Counted from the first letter of the stretch, positions 1 to 8,047 are shown. The stretch: DNA of 39,591 nucleotides from an uncultured Clostridium sp. (GCA_947061115.1 CAMSMU010000010.1:1-39591); one strand, 5' to 3'. A program made the numbers and translations. The notes: generated from the letters alone by a model not told the origin.

Positions 1-367
1 TCTAATATATATCCTGCAATACATCCTAATATAAATACCCATAATAATTTTGAAGAACTTTTCTAAATATAAAAATGAATTTAAGATTTAAGGTTAATCC
101 TATATCTTTAAACTCCCCTTTTTAATAAAGATATAGTTTTAATATAAATTACTTTTTAAAAAGTAAAAAACACTTACATAAAAGCTAACTTAAACTATAT
201 AAAAATTAAATATTTAAGTTAGCTTTAATTATTTAAATTTACATACTTAGTAAAATATTGGGAATACTTAAAAAAGGGGGAATTATGGATAAAAATAGTA
301 TTATTTTTAAGTTTTCAAAATTATTATGGGTATTTATATTAGGATGTATTGCAGGATATATATTAGA
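1..367. repeat. 54-bp perfect inverted repeat around the start of the first gene
   Basis: Bases 1-54 are the exact reverse complement of 314-367, which encode the first transmembrane stretch of the gene at 285. The match probably continues beyond the left edge. Read leftwards, the left copy encodes the same peptide (SKLLWVFILGCIAGYIL), but in that frame a stop at 65-63 lies just upstream and no ATG, GTG or TTG intervenes. The 259 bases between the arms hold a perfect 14-bp hairpin (181-194 with 213-226), a GGGGG ribosome site and the only start codon. It could be an invertible segment or a decayed inverted duplicate; the window edge prevents a decision. Confidence 0.75.
181..226. terminator. 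14-bp perfect hairpin, probable bidirectional terminator
   Basis: AAAGCTAACTTAAA at 181-194 pairs exactly with 213-226, leaving an 18-base AT loop. T-rich sequence flanks both sides. It sits in the middle of the spacer between the inverted repeat arms, upstream of the start at 285. Confidence 0.5.
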
Positions 368-923
368 AGTAGCATTTAATTTTATTAGAACAGGAAACTT
401 TCAAACTAGACAAGGATTAATATATGGACCATTTGCACCAGTATATGGAATAGGAATGCTAGCTTTCTATATAGTTTTACCAAAACTAAATAAAACAATA
501 GATATATTTTTAATAAGTATGTTATTAGGAAGTGTTACAGAATATTTATGTTCATATTTTCAACAAAAGTGGTTTGGAACAATTTCATGGGATTATTCAG
601 AATTATTTATTAATATAAACGGTAGAATATGCTTTATATTTTGCATTGTTTGGGGAATTTTGGGAATTGTATTTATGAAATGGGTTCATCCATCTATAGA
701 ATATGCATTTAATAGGATTACATTTAAAACATTAGCACAAACAATAACAGTATTTGCAACTATATTCATGATATTTAATATATCTATTTCATCATTAGCA
801 GCACAAAGACAGTATAAAAGAAGAAATAAAATAGCAGCACAAAATAATTTTGATATATTTTTAGATGAGCATTATCCTGACGAGTTTATGAATAAAGTTT
901 ATGCAAATAAAATTGAAAAATGA
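285..923 (+). CDS. CmpB-like 'ABC transporter type IV' integral membrane protein
   Basis: A 212-residue protein with about five hydrophobic segments and the family signature GYILE followed by RQGLIYGPFAPVYGIG. This matches the small membrane family annotated as putative ABC transporter type IV (Pfam ABC_trans_CmpB), whose function is not established. The reading frame is open further upstream, but ATG 285 is preferred because GGGGG lies five bases before it. A paralogue with the same motif lies at 1972-2511. The first transmembrane segment is duplicated in inverse orientation at the left edge of the window. The C-terminal tail of about 45 residues is charged and probably cytoplasmic. The family assignment is good; the role is unknown. 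Confidence 0.85.
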   Translation: MDKNSIIFKFSKLLWVFILGCIAGYILEVAFNFIRTGNFQTRQGLIYGPFAPVYGIGMLAFYIVLPKLNKTIDIFLISMLLGSVTEYLCSYFQQKWFGTISWDYSELFININGRICFIFCIVWGILGIVFMKWVHPSIEYAFNRITFKTLAQTITVFATIFMIFNISISSLAAQRQYKRRNKIAAQNNFDIFLDEHYPDEFMNKVYANKIEK

Positions 924-938
924 TACACTATATTAAAA

Positions 939-1087
939 AATATCTATATAAATTTTTTGTGCATTACTGGTCGTCTCGCAGAAAATACCAGATAGTATAC
1001 AATACTAGGAAAATTATTATTCATACAGTTTTAGAAATCTAAGCTCGCTCCCAAACTGCGCATCACTGCAAAATTTATATAGATATT
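939..1087. repeat. Intergenic element with 18-bp perfect terminal inverted repeats
   Basis: The 18-base sequence at 939-956 recurs as its exact reverse complement at 1070-1087. The element is 149 bases long and has a noticeably GC-richer interior, with a small internal hairpin (CTGG...CCAG, near 967-991). It carries no ORF. It could be a MITE-like relic or a structured RNA. Its size resembles the element at 5246-5397, and its right end shares CACTGCA with the shorter one at 7225-7286. Confidence 0.6.
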
Positions 1088-1197
1088 CATAAAAAATGAA
1101 ATTAATATTTTCAGTAGATAATATTAAGATATTCTTAACAGACTTTATTTATATAAACATATGTAGTATAATAGAAAAAACAATTGAAAGGAACACT

Positions 1198-1929
1198 ATG
1201 AGTCATAAATCAAAAGTAACAATATTTAAAGTAATTTTATTATTAATAGTAATAGCAATAATAATAGCAGCAATTATATATCTAATGCCACTATTCAAAA
1301 ATATTAGTACATTAGAAGGAAAAATTGCATTTAAACAAAAGATTGATGATTTAGGGTTTATGGGATTTTTTATGCTATTTGGTTTGCAATTTGCACAAAT
1401 ATTTTTAATTGTTATACCAGGCGAGCCAATTGAAGTTTTAGCTGGAATGTGTTATGGAACATGGGGAGGAGCACTATTTATTACTTTTTCAGCTTTTGTA
1501 ATAACAGCTATAATATTCTTTGCAGTGAAGAAATTTGGAAGGAAATTTGTATATAGCTTTTGTGACGAAAAGAAAGTTGAAAAAATTGAAAATAGCAAAT
1601 TATTTCAAAATCCAAAAAAATTAGAATGGATTATGATAATTTTATTTTTAATTCCAGGAACACCAAAAGATTTATTAGTGTACATATCAGGGTTATTACC
1701 TATAAAACCTTTAAAATTAATATTAATATCTACTTTTGCAAGATTTCCATCAGTGATTTCATCAACTATTGCAGGAGAAAATTTATTAGAAGGAAACTTA
1801 AAAATGGCAGCAATTACATATATTATAACATTCGCTATAGTTGGAATAACTATATTTATAATAAATAAATTTGATAAAACTAAAACAACAGAACAAGCAT
1901 TAAAAGAAATACAAAATGTAGAAAAATAG
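1198..1929 (+). CDS. TVP38/TMEM64 (DedA-like, SNARE-associated) membrane protein
   Basis: A 243-residue multi-pass protein. The motifs EPIEVLAGMCYGTWGGALF around residue 85 and LFLIPGTPKDLLVYISGL around residue 160 are the paired re-entrant-loop signatures of the TVP38/DedA family. Family members are thought to act in membrane lipid scrambling or envelope homeostasis; the function here is inferred only from that. ATG 1198 is chosen because GAAAGGA precedes it at good spacing, whereas the open frame extending back to 1096 lacks a ribosome site and adds an untypical N-terminus. A TATAAT hexamer at 1167-1172 lies just upstream. It is flanked by the two CmpB-like genes, suggesting a shared envelope role. 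Confidence 0.88.
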   Translation: MSHKSKVTIFKVILLLIVIAIIIAAIIYLMPLFKNISTLEGKIAFKQKIDDLGFMGFFMLFGLQFAQIFLIVIPGEPIEVLAGMCYGTWGGALFITFSAFVITAIIFFAVKKFGRKFVYSFCDEKKVEKIENSKLFQNPKKLEWIMIILFLIPGTPKDLLVYISGLLPIKPLKLILISTFARFPSVISSTIAGENLLEGNLKMAAITYIITFAIVGITIFIINKFDKTKTTEQALKEIQNVEK

Positions 1930-1971
1930 AACATAAAAAGTGAAATATAGAGAATATTTTTGGGGGATAAA

Positions 1972-2511
1972 ATGAATGATATAGCAGTTATAAAAAATAC
2001 AAAAGTAAAAATTAAAGACTTAATTATTTATTTTTATATATATGCATTTATAGGGTGGATACTTGAAATAACATATGCTTTTTTAATACATAAACAATTT
2101 GTAAATAGGGGATTTTTGTTTGGACCAATTTGTCCAATATATGGTTTAGGAGCAGTAATATTAATATTATTCTTAGGACCATATAAAGGAAAAGCTGGAA
2201 AAGAATTTTTCTATTCAGCACTTGCATTTACTATTTTTGAATATATATCATCATATATGTTAGAAGCAATTTTTAATATTAGATGGTGGGATTACTCAAA
2301 TGACTTTATGAATTTGCAAGGAAGAGTAAGTATTGCATACTCGATTATATGGGGAGCAATGGGAATAATGCTAATAGAAGGTATACATCCAGCCATAGAA
2401 AAATTATTAAACAAAATAAAAAAACATGTAAATATAAATAGTGTTTTAATAGTAACAATTATAATATTAATAATAGATTTAATATTTTCAGTAATGAAGT
2501 ATGTTAGTTAA
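1972..2511 (+). CDS. CmpB-like 'ABC transporter type IV' integral membrane protein (paralogue)
   Basis: A 179-residue membrane protein with the family motif GWILEITYAFLIHKQFVNRG followed by FLFGPICPIYGLGA. This is closer to the family consensus than its paralogue at 285 (which has GYILE and TRQG in place of GWILE and NRG). ATG 1972 is used because GGGGG lies six bases upstream; an in-frame TTG at 1960 overlaps that ribosome site and is rejected. It follows the TVP38-like gene by 42 bases and is probably co-transcribed with it. It ends just before a perfect palindrome that separates it from the convergent sensor kinase gene. Its biochemical role is unknown. Confidence 0.87.
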   Translation: MNDIAVIKNTKVKIKDLIIYFYIYAFIGWILEITYAFLIHKQFVNRGFLFGPICPIYGLGAVILILFLGPYKGKAGKEFFYSALAFTIFEYISSYMLEAIFNIRWWDYSNDFMNLQGRVSIAYSIIWGAMGIMLIEGIHPAIEKLLNKIKKHVNINSVLIVTIIILIIDLIFSVMKYVS

Positions 2512-2538
2512 GAATATAGAAAACAAATTAGATATAAA

Positions 2539-2565
2539 GTAGGGGCGATTATAAATCGCCCCTAC
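2539..2565. repeat. 12-bp stem palindrome between convergent genes (GTAGGGGCGA family)
   Basis: GTAGGGGCGATT, a 3-base loop and AATCGCCCCTAC form a perfect hairpin between the convergent genes ending at 2511 and 2586. Its GC content is far above the surroundings. Degenerate relatives beginning TGTAGGGG occur at 7864 and 14632, so this is a small dispersed palindromic repeat. It may also act as a bidirectional terminator, though no long T-run follows. Confidence 0.65.
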
Positions 2566-2585
2566 AAATTTAGAAAATAGTATGC

Positions 2586-3659
2586 CTATTTCTTTAGTAC
2601 TACTGTAAAAGTAGTAACATTATCTTTGCTTGTTGCAGAAATCATGCCATCGTGTGCTTGTACAATTTCTTTCGCAATAGCAAGACCTAATCCAGAACCA
2701 CCAGAATTTGAACTTCGTGCTTCATCTAATCTGTAAAATTTTTCAAAAATGTAATCTAATTTATTTTGAGGAATAGTATTTCCTTCATTTTGAATATTAA
2801 CAATAATATTGTTTTCATTATCAAAAACATTAATATTAATTATACTATCTGAAAAACTGTAGCTTATAGCATTTTTTATAATATTATTAAACACTCTTGA
2901 AATTTTATCAGGATCTGCACATATATTTATAGAAGAATCACAATTAATTACAATATTCTTTTTTTGATCCTTAGACACAGGATAAAACTCATCTACTATT
3001 TGTCTTAACATTAATTGTAAATTCAAATCACATTTGTTAAGAACAATACTGCCAACATTAAATCTAGCAATTTCAAAGAATTCATTAATAAGTTCTTCCA
3101 GCCTATGAGCCTTTTTTAAAGTAATATTTATATATTTTGCTCTTTGTTCTATTGGTAAGTCATTTGAATCTGAAAGTAACTCTAAATATCCAATGATTGA
3201 AGTAAGAGGTGTCTTTAAATCATGTGCTAAATATACAATAAGTTCATTTTTTCTTTCTTCATTAGTTTTCGCTAAAATTTCATTTTGAATAGCATTTTGC
3301 TTAGTATTATTTAAAGTGAATTCTAATTCAGATAAATCACTTGGTAACTTAATTAATTTATTATCTTTGCTCATAAGATCATTACTAGCTTGCATAACGT
3401 AATCTATATATTGTAGAGCTTTTACTAAATATAGAAATAGTAAAATGCAAATGCCTAAAGACCATATGGTAAAAACATTTTTCTTTATAGTAACTAAAAT
3501 AATATATAAAGGATCATTAGGATACCATATATAAAAGTCTGCAATATACATACCTAAAAAGATTAAAAGAGCAAATATTAATGTAAAAACAAGAGAATAT
3601 ATTAATATTTTCACACCTAATCTCTTTAATATTTTTTTACTATACTCATTCGACTTCAT
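2586..3659 (-). CDS. VanS-like sensor histidine kinase
   Basis: A 357-residue membrane sensor kinase. Two transmembrane helices lie near residues 18-42 and 62-82 with a short extracytoplasmic loop of about 20 residues. The H-box AHDLKTPLTS follows, with phospho-acceptor His near residue 146, then the N-box (FNNIIKN), an F-box (FYRLDEARSS) and the ATP-lid GGSGLGLAIAKE. Layout and motif wording closely resemble VanS from glycopeptide resistance loci, but no vanH, vanA or vanX accompanies it, so a cell-wall stress role is inference. ATG 3659 has GGGGG seven bases upstream; the upstream TTG is rejected. It overlaps the end of the response regulator gene by 14 bases, so the two are translationally coupled. 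Confidence 0.92.
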   Translation of the reverse strand: MKSNEYSKKILKRLGVKILIYSLVFTLIFALLIFLGMYIADFYIWYPNDPLYIILVTIKKNVFTIWSLGICILLFLYLVKALQYIDYVMQASNDLMSKDNKLIKLPSDLSELEFTLNNTKQNAIQNEILAKTNEERKNELIVYLAHDLKTPLTSIIGYLELLSDSNDLPIEQRAKYINITLKKAHRLEELINEFFEIARFNVGSIVLNKCDLNLQLMLRQIVDEFYPVSKDQKKNIVINCDSSINICADPDKISRVFNNIIKNAISYSFSDSIININVFDNENNIIVNIQNEGNTIPQNKLDYIFEKFYRLDEARSSNSGGSGLGLAIAKEIVQAHDGMISATSKDNVTTFTVVLKK

Positions 3660-4329
3660 ATCCAATCCCCCAAACAGTTTTAATGATTTTTGGATTTTTA
3701 GGTTCTTCGTGTAATTTTTCTCTTAAACGTTTTATATGTACCATAACAGTGTTATTACAATCTAAATATTTTTCTTTCCATACCTTTTCAAATAACTCTT
3801 CAGAACTAATAACTTTACCTCTGTGTGTGCAAAGATATAAAAGTATAGAAAATTCTATTGGAGTTAAATCAATTTCTTCATCAAATAAAAAGCATTTATG
3901 ATTATTTCTATTTAATGATAATCCATTTATTTCAATAATATCGCTCTTAATATTTTCATTATAATCATAAAATCTGCGAAGGGCTGATTTTACTCTTGCT
4001 AGAAGTTCAAGGGGATTAAAAGGCTTTGTTATATAATCATCAGCACCAATAGATAAACCTTGTATTTTAGAAACATCATCAACTTTAGCAGTTAGCATAA
4101 GTATAGGAAAATTATATTTTTCTCTTATTAATTTACATATTTCAAATCCATCTATATCAGGTAGCATTACATCAAGAATAGCCATATCAAGATGAACATT
4201 ATTAATGCAATCAATAGCTTTTTTACTATCTGTAAATTTATATATATTGAAATCATTATTATTTAAAGATAACTCTACTAAATCAGCAATTTCTTTTTCA
4301 TCATCTAAAACTAATATGTTATAACCCAT
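3646..4329 (-). CDS. VanR-like OmpR-family response regulator
   Basis: A 227-residue protein with an N-terminal receiver domain and a C-terminal winged helix. It shows the acidic pair in VLDDEKE, the phospho-acceptor Asp in LDVMLPD (about residue 53) and the conserved Lys in ITKPFNP. The DNA-binding half ends in MVHIKRLREKLHEEP...TVWGIGYEVE, typical of OmpR/PhoB regulators. ATG 4329 follows GGAGG at five bases; the in-frame TTG upstream overlaps that site and is rejected. It is the first gene of a two-gene operon with the kinase. Two direct repeats at 4384-4402, between this gene and the divergent peptidase gene, are the obvious candidate operator. Confidence 0.93.
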   Translation of the reverse strand: MGYNILVLDDEKEIADLVELSLNNNDFNIYKFTDSKKAIDCINNVHLDMAILDVMLPDIDGFEICKLIREKYNFPILMLTAKVDDVSKIQGLSIGADDYITKPFNPLELLARVKSALRRFYDYNENIKSDIIEINGLSLNRNNHKCFLFDEEIDLTPIEFSILLYLCTHRGKVISSEELFEKVWKEKYLDCNNTVMVHIKRLREKLHEEPKNPKIIKTVWGIGYEVE

Positions 4330-4383
4330 AAAAACCTCCAATTAATGATTATTTTAGCATATATTTATCAATATTTCTATAAC

Positions 4384-4402
4384 TGTAAGAATTTTGTAAG
4401 AA
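4384..4402. promoter_or_regulatory. Direct repeats TGTAAGAA with 11-bp spacing, candidate response-regulator operator
   Basis: TGTAAGAA occurs at 4384-4391 and again at 4395-4402, exactly one helical turn apart, in the divergent intergenic region. OmpR/PhoB-family regulators characteristically bind 11-bp-spaced direct repeats. A TATACT hexamer at 4444-4449 could serve the peptidase gene at 4484 and would place the repeats in an activator position. That the VanR-like regulator binds here is inference. Confidence 0.55.
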
Positions 4403-4483
4403 AATCTTTATAATTTTTTAAAACAAATTATGTTATGTGAGTATATACTAAAAACATAAAGTAAAAGAAAGGAATATTGTATA

Positions 4484-5224
4484 ATGAAGAAAAAAGAAAA
4501 GAAAAACAAATTTAAATTTTTTGTATTTGTATTAATAGTTATTCCTTTATGTTTAACAGCAATACAAAAGAAAGAAGAAGAAAAAGATATAGGATTTGTT
4601 CCAAAAAATAATATAAGTATAGAAAAAATAAGTAAAAATAACTTATATAATGCTACTGGACAAGAAAAAATAGAAGATCAAGATGGCTATGATACAACAT
4701 TTACTACTATAAATAATAAAGTATATAAAGAATATAAACAAAATGGAAATAGTTCATGGAAAAATAATAGCTATTGGGGAGGGACAGTAGAAGAAAATGG
4801 ATGTGCATTAGCAGCATTGTCAACAATTATGAGCGGATATAATTTAAAATATACACCAGAAGAATTAAGAAAAATATATGTAAAATTTCCAGGTGAACAC
4901 TTAGAAGGAGATCAGATTTCATCTGAACTAAAAAACAGATTTAGTCTAAATAATTCAGATTTTCAATATGCTGATTCATATTTTAAAAAGAAATATTTAA
5001 TAAATCATATGAAAGACGATAAACCTGTACTTATATGTGTATGGAACAGACCATCTAGCAAATGGACAACCTCATCACATTATATGGTACTTTTAGCAAC
5101 AGATGAACAAAACAAGTTTTATGTGTCTAACCCTAATGGAACATATGGCAAAGAAAAAATGTCAGGTTGGTATGATTCAGAAGAAATATTACCATATATA
5201 GCAAAAGCATTGTTTTTTGATTAA
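4484..5224 (+). CDS. Secreted or membrane-anchored C39-type cysteine peptidase
   Basis: A 246-residue protein with a lysine-rich start and one hydrophobic segment at about residues 10-27, which is a signal peptide or anchor. The remainder fits the peptidase C39-like 2 family: the catalytic Cys in ENGCALAAL (residue 107), the His in SHYMVLLAT (residue 199) and an Asn in YVSNPNG (about 216) as the third residue. Family members cleave peptides outside the membrane, often in cell-wall or signalling contexts; the substrate here is unknown. The gene is divergent from the VanR/VanS-like pair and shares its regulatory region, so it is a likely target of that system. Confidence 0.82.
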   Translation: MKKKEKKNKFKFFVFVLIVIPLCLTAIQKKEEEKDIGFVPKNNISIEKISKNNLYNATGQEKIEDQDGYDTTFTTINNKVYKEYKQNGNSSWKNNSYWGGTVEENGCALAALSTIMSGYNLKYTPEELRKIYVKFPGEHLEGDQISSELKNRFSLNNSDFQYADSYFKKKYLINHMKDDKPVLICVWNRPSSKWTTSSHYMVLLATDEQNKFYVSNPNGTYGKEKMSGWYDSEEILPYIAKALFFD

Positions 5225-5245
5225 AAACATAATATTCCCTAAAAA

Positions 5246-5397
5246 AGTGACTATTCAGAGAAATAAAATAAAGCAATGTTCTACAAACAAAGAAGTATAT
5301 ATAATTTAGTATACTTCGTTCTTCAAGGCGTTTAATACAGAAAAATTACTGCTCTGTGAGGACTTTAAATATTCATTAACAACTCTGAATAGTTACT
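5246..5397. repeat. Intergenic element with 15-bp near-perfect terminal inverted repeats
   Basis: The 15 bases at 5246-5260 (AGTGACTATTCAGAG) match the reverse complement of 5383-5397 at 14 of 15 positions. Inside is a second stem, AGAAGTATA...TATACTTCGTTCT. The element is 152 bases long, has no ORF and lies between the peptidase and acyl ligase genes. It resembles the 939-1087 element in size and design but not obviously in sequence. Confidence 0.55.
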
Positions 5398-5411
5398 TAA
5401 AATTTAGAAAG

Positions 5412-5444
5412 ACTGGTCGATTAAATTGACCAGTTATTCTTTTT
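5412..5444 (+). terminator. Intrinsic terminator upstream of the first acyl ligase
   Basis: ACTGGTC at 5412-5418 pairs with GACCAGT at 5428-5434 and is followed by a T-rich tract (TATTCTTTTT). It ends transcription from the peptidase side or acts as an attenuator 40 bases before the ligase start. Confidence 0.6.
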
Positions 5445-5485
5445 GTGTTAATCTTATTATATCAAAATTTAGGGAGAAAAATTAA

Positions 5486-7213
5486 ATGAGTAAAAATGAT
5501 TTTTTGCAAGCTACAAGGTTTAATAATATAAAGGAGATTATATATAATTCCGTAAAATTATATCCAAACCATGTAGCTTTTGTAACAAAGGAAAAAAATG
5601 AAAATGGGGTCAACTATAAAAATACAACATATAGAAAAATGTTAGATGAAATAAATGCATTAGGAAGTACCTTTTATAAGTTAGGATTAAGAGGCAAAAG
5701 AATAGCAATTATAGGAAGAAATAGATATGAATGGGCACTTGCACATATAAGCTGTCTCTTAGGGGGAATAGTATCTGTGCCACTAGATAAAGATCTTCAA
5801 GTAAATGAATTAGAAGAATCACTTATAAGAAGTAAAGCAGATGCAATAGTATTTGATGAAAAATATAAAGATAAAATAGAAGAAGTAAAAAATGCAGGAA
5901 AAACAACCACAAAATATTATATTTCTATGAGTAAAATTGATGGTTATAATGATTTAGAAGAACTTGTTTCAGATGGAGAAAATATAATCTCATCAGGTAA
6001 TAAAGAATATATAAATGCAGAAATAGATGAAAAGGGAATGAGTATATTATTATTTACTTCAGGTACTACATCTAAATCAAAAGCAGTAATGCTTTCACAA
6101 TATGGTATAGCAAGTAATATATATGATATGTTATTAGTAGAAGGATTAAACGATAAAGATACTAATATAGCATTATTGCCATATCATCATGTATATGGAT
6201 CAACTGCAATACTTGTAATGCTAGCAAAAGGAGTAAAAACAGTATTCACAGATGGATTAAGATATATTCAGAGTAATTTGAAAGAATATAAGGTATCTGT
6301 ATTTGTAAGTGTTCCGCTTCTAGTCGATAAAATGTATGCAAATATACAAAAAGCAATAGAAAAGCAAAATAAAACAAAGTTAATTTCATTTGCAACAAAA
6401 ATTAGTAACATACTTTTTAAATTACATATAGATATAAGAAGAAAAATATTTAAACAAGTAATAGACGAATTAGGAGGAAGCTTAAGATTTATTATTTCAG
6501 GAGGAGCACCTTTAGATGAAAAAACACATAAAGCATTTGATGATTTTGGAATACATTTAGTTCAAGGTTATGGCTTAACTGAAGCATCACCAGTTATAGC
6601 ATCTGAAAATGATAAGTATTCAAGAAGAGGATCTGTTGGAATACCTATGAAACATGTAGATGTAAAAATAGAAAATAAAGATGAAAATGGAATAGGAGAG
6701 ATAGCAGTTAAAGGTCCTAATATAATGCTTGGATATTATGAGAATGAAGAAGCAACAAATGAAGTACTAAAAGATGGATGGTTTTATACAGGTGATTTAG
6801 GATATTTAGATAAAGATGGATTTCTATTCATAACTGGAAGAAGAAAAGATATGATAGTTCTAAAAAATGGAAAAAAAGTTTTTCCAGAAGAACTAGAAAC
6901 ATTAGTAAATAGACTACCAGAAGTTGAAGAATGCATGGTATTTGGTATGCCAGAAGATGATGACAAAAATGATTTAAAAGTATCAATAAAGATCATATAT
7001 AACAAAGAAGAAGTAAAAAATATATATGGAACAATTGAAGAAGAAGAGTTAGATGAAAAAATTTGGCAAAAAATTAAAGAGATAAATAAAACATTGCCAA
7101 AATACAAATACATTAAGGATATGTTATTAACAGATGAAGAACTTATAAAAACAACAACAAAGAAAATTAAAAGACAAGAAGAAATGAAAAAAATATTAAA
7201 TAATAAACAATAA
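5486..7213 (+). CDS. AMP-forming long-chain acyl-CoA (or acyl-ACP) synthetase
   Basis: A 575-residue member of the ANL adenylating superfamily. Core motifs in order: the phosphate loop LLFTSGTTSKSK near residue 195, VQGYGLTEASPV near 360, the hinge region GWFYTGDLGYLDKDGFLF with TGRRKDMIVLKNGKKVFPEE near 430-470, and the C-terminal catalytic Lys in TTTKKIKRQE. The phosphate loop has Ser where TSGTTGxPK is usual, as does the paralogue at 8480. It activates a fatty acid as acyl-AMP and passes it to CoA or ACP. Its position beside the fatty acid operon suggests salvage of exogenous fatty acids. The acceptor cannot be told from sequence. GGGAG precedes the start. Confidence 0.9.
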   Translation: MSKNDFLQATRFNNIKEIIYNSVKLYPNHVAFVTKEKNENGVNYKNTTYRKMLDEINALGSTFYKLGLRGKRIAIIGRNRYEWALAHISCLLGGIVSVPLDKDLQVNELEESLIRSKADAIVFDEKYKDKIEEVKNAGKTTTKYYISMSKIDGYNDLEELVSDGENIISSGNKEYINAEIDEKGMSILLFTSGTTSKSKAVMLSQYGIASNIYDMLLVEGLNDKDTNIALLPYHHVYGSTAILVMLAKGVKTVFTDGLRYIQSNLKEYKVSVFVSVPLLVDKMYANIQKAIEKQNKTKLISFATKISNILFKLHIDIRRKIFKQVIDELGGSLRFIISGGAPLDEKTHKAFDDFGIHLVQGYGLTEASPVIASENDKYSRRGSVGIPMKHVDVKIENKDENGIGEIAVKGPNIMLGYYENEEATNEVLKDGWFYTGDLGYLDKDGFLFITGRRKDMIVLKNGKKVFPEELETLVNRLPEVEECMVFGMPEDDDKNDLKVSIKIIYNKEEVKNIYGTIEEEELDEKIWQKIKEINKTLPKYKYIKDMLLTDEELIKTTTKKIKRQEEMKKILNNKQ

Positions 7214-7224
7214 AAATTAGATTT

Positions 7225-7286
7225 AAAGTATCAATATAAAAATATTTTTAATAAACAAATCACTGCAAGATCTATATTGATACTTT
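7225..7286. repeat. Short intergenic inverted repeat, 14-bp perfect arms
   Basis: AAAGTATCAATATA at 7225-7238 is repeated as its exact complement at 7273-7286, followed by TTTAG. It shares CACTGCA near the right arm with the 939-1087 element. It may act as a terminator for the acyl ligase gene. Confidence 0.5.
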
Positions 7287-7303
7287 TTAGTTTGCTAATT
7301 ATC

Positions 7304-7332
7304 TTTACATGTTATGTTAAATATGATAAAAT
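7304..7332 (+). promoter_or_regulatory. Sigma-A-type promoter for the 7383 gene
   Basis: TTTACA at 7304-7309 is followed after 17 bases by TAAAAT at 7327-7332, with a TG one base before the -10 (extended -10). Transcription would begin near 7339, about 44 bases before the ATG at 7383. Confidence 0.6.
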
Positions 7333-7382
7333 AAGCACATGCACTTTTGTATAAATAATTTATGAATCAGGAGGTATCTGAC

Positions 7383-7598
7383 ATGAGAGAATCTCTTTAT
7401 GAAAGAGGAGAGAGCATTTTTTTACAGGGGGAATGCATAACTTCATTTCGGGCAGTAAGCAACAATGTGGTTGAATGCGTCATCGAAGAGAGAAATTACG
7501 ACACAGCATATTACGTAAAACCTATAAGAACGTATACAACCAATCAAAACAAGAAACAGTATTTCCTGCAGGTACGCAGAGTAAGATTCAAAGACTAA
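7383..7598 (+). CDS. 71-residue hypothetical protein of atypical codon usage
   Basis: A small soluble protein of mixed charge (begins MRESLYERGESIFLQGE, ends QVRRVRFKD). The start at ATG 7383 follows AGGAGG at seven bases; an earlier in-frame ATG at 7362 precedes the ribosome site and is rejected. I do not recognise a domain; the pattern suggests a compact beta-rich fold. Codon choice (CGC, GTC, ATC, TGC, AAG) is richer in G and C than the neighbours, and it carries an in-frame CGG at about residue 22 (TTT CGG GCA). Skipping one base there would give an immediate stop, so CGG must be read in frame for full length. It has its own promoter and terminator and looks horizontally acquired. Confidence 0.7.
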   Translation: MRESLYERGESIFLQGECITSFRAVSNNVVECVIEERNYDTAYYVKPIRTYTTNQNKKQYFLQVRRVRFKD

Positions 7599-7605
7599 AA
7601 AGATG

Positions 7606-7630
7606 GGGGCTAGCTATAGCCCCTGATTTT
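7606..7630 (+). terminator. Hairpin terminator of the 7383 gene
   Basis: GGGGCTA at 7606-7612 pairs with TAGCCCC at 7617-7623, followed by TGATTTTAT, eight bases after the stop codon. Confidence 0.55.
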
Positions 7631-7717
7631 ATGAGTAAGGAAATAATGCATAAAAGTATATAAAAAATAAAAAACATATTATACAATTAATAAAATATAA
7701 AAAAAGAAAGAATAAAT

Positions 7718-7830
7718 AAAAAACGCTAAAATGCTTGATACTGTATATATTGCAAGGTCTAATCAAACAATATTACGTAAATATAGAAAACTATGTCTTA
7801 TTAGAAGAATCTAAAAGGCATAGTTTTTTG
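7718..7830 (+). ncRNA. Dispersed structured element, copy A, ending in a terminator
   Basis: This stretch matches 34007-34130: both begin AAAAACGCTAAAATGCTTGA, continue through CTGTATATAT, GYAAGGTYTAAT and ACGTAAA, and end in a terminator hairpin (AAAACTATG...CATAGTTTTTTG, here from 7786). Conservation of the upstream half plus a terminator suggests a leader or small RNA. I do not recognise it as a known riboswitch class. Copy A has no convincing promoter of its own and precedes the 36-codon ORF at 8048 by 217 bases. Confidence 0.5.
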
Positions 7831-7863
7831 AGTGGAAATCAGAGTATTTTGACACAAAAGAAC

Positions 7864-7887
7864 TGTAGGGGCAACTATCAGTCGCCC
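7864..7887. repeat. Degenerate TGTAGGGGCRA palindrome
   Basis: TGTAGGGGCAACT, a short loop and AGTCGCCC form an imperfect hairpin related to the perfect palindrome at 2539. It is followed by AT-rich, TAATAA-rich non-coding sequence up to the small ORF at 8048. Confidence 0.45.
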
Positions 7888-8047
7888 AATGAAAACAAAT
7901 AATATTAAAGCAAATAATAATAAGAAATAATAATAAAAACAAATTAAAAATAGAAATCAATAACAATTGCAAAATAGAAAATGTTATGATATAAATAATA
8001 AAAAAGCAAGTAAAATAAAGCGCAAAAAACAAAGGAGGATAAATTAA

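Noticed and set aside
2586..4329. A vancomycin resistance cluster
   Set aside because: VanR/VanS-like proteins and a distant VanW are present, but no vanH, D-Ala-D-Lac ligase or vanX is in the window.
7475..7663. A 62-residue ORF overlapping the 7383 gene
   Set aside because: It has no ribosome site, runs through the terminator hairpin and is the +2 shadow of the better-supported gene.
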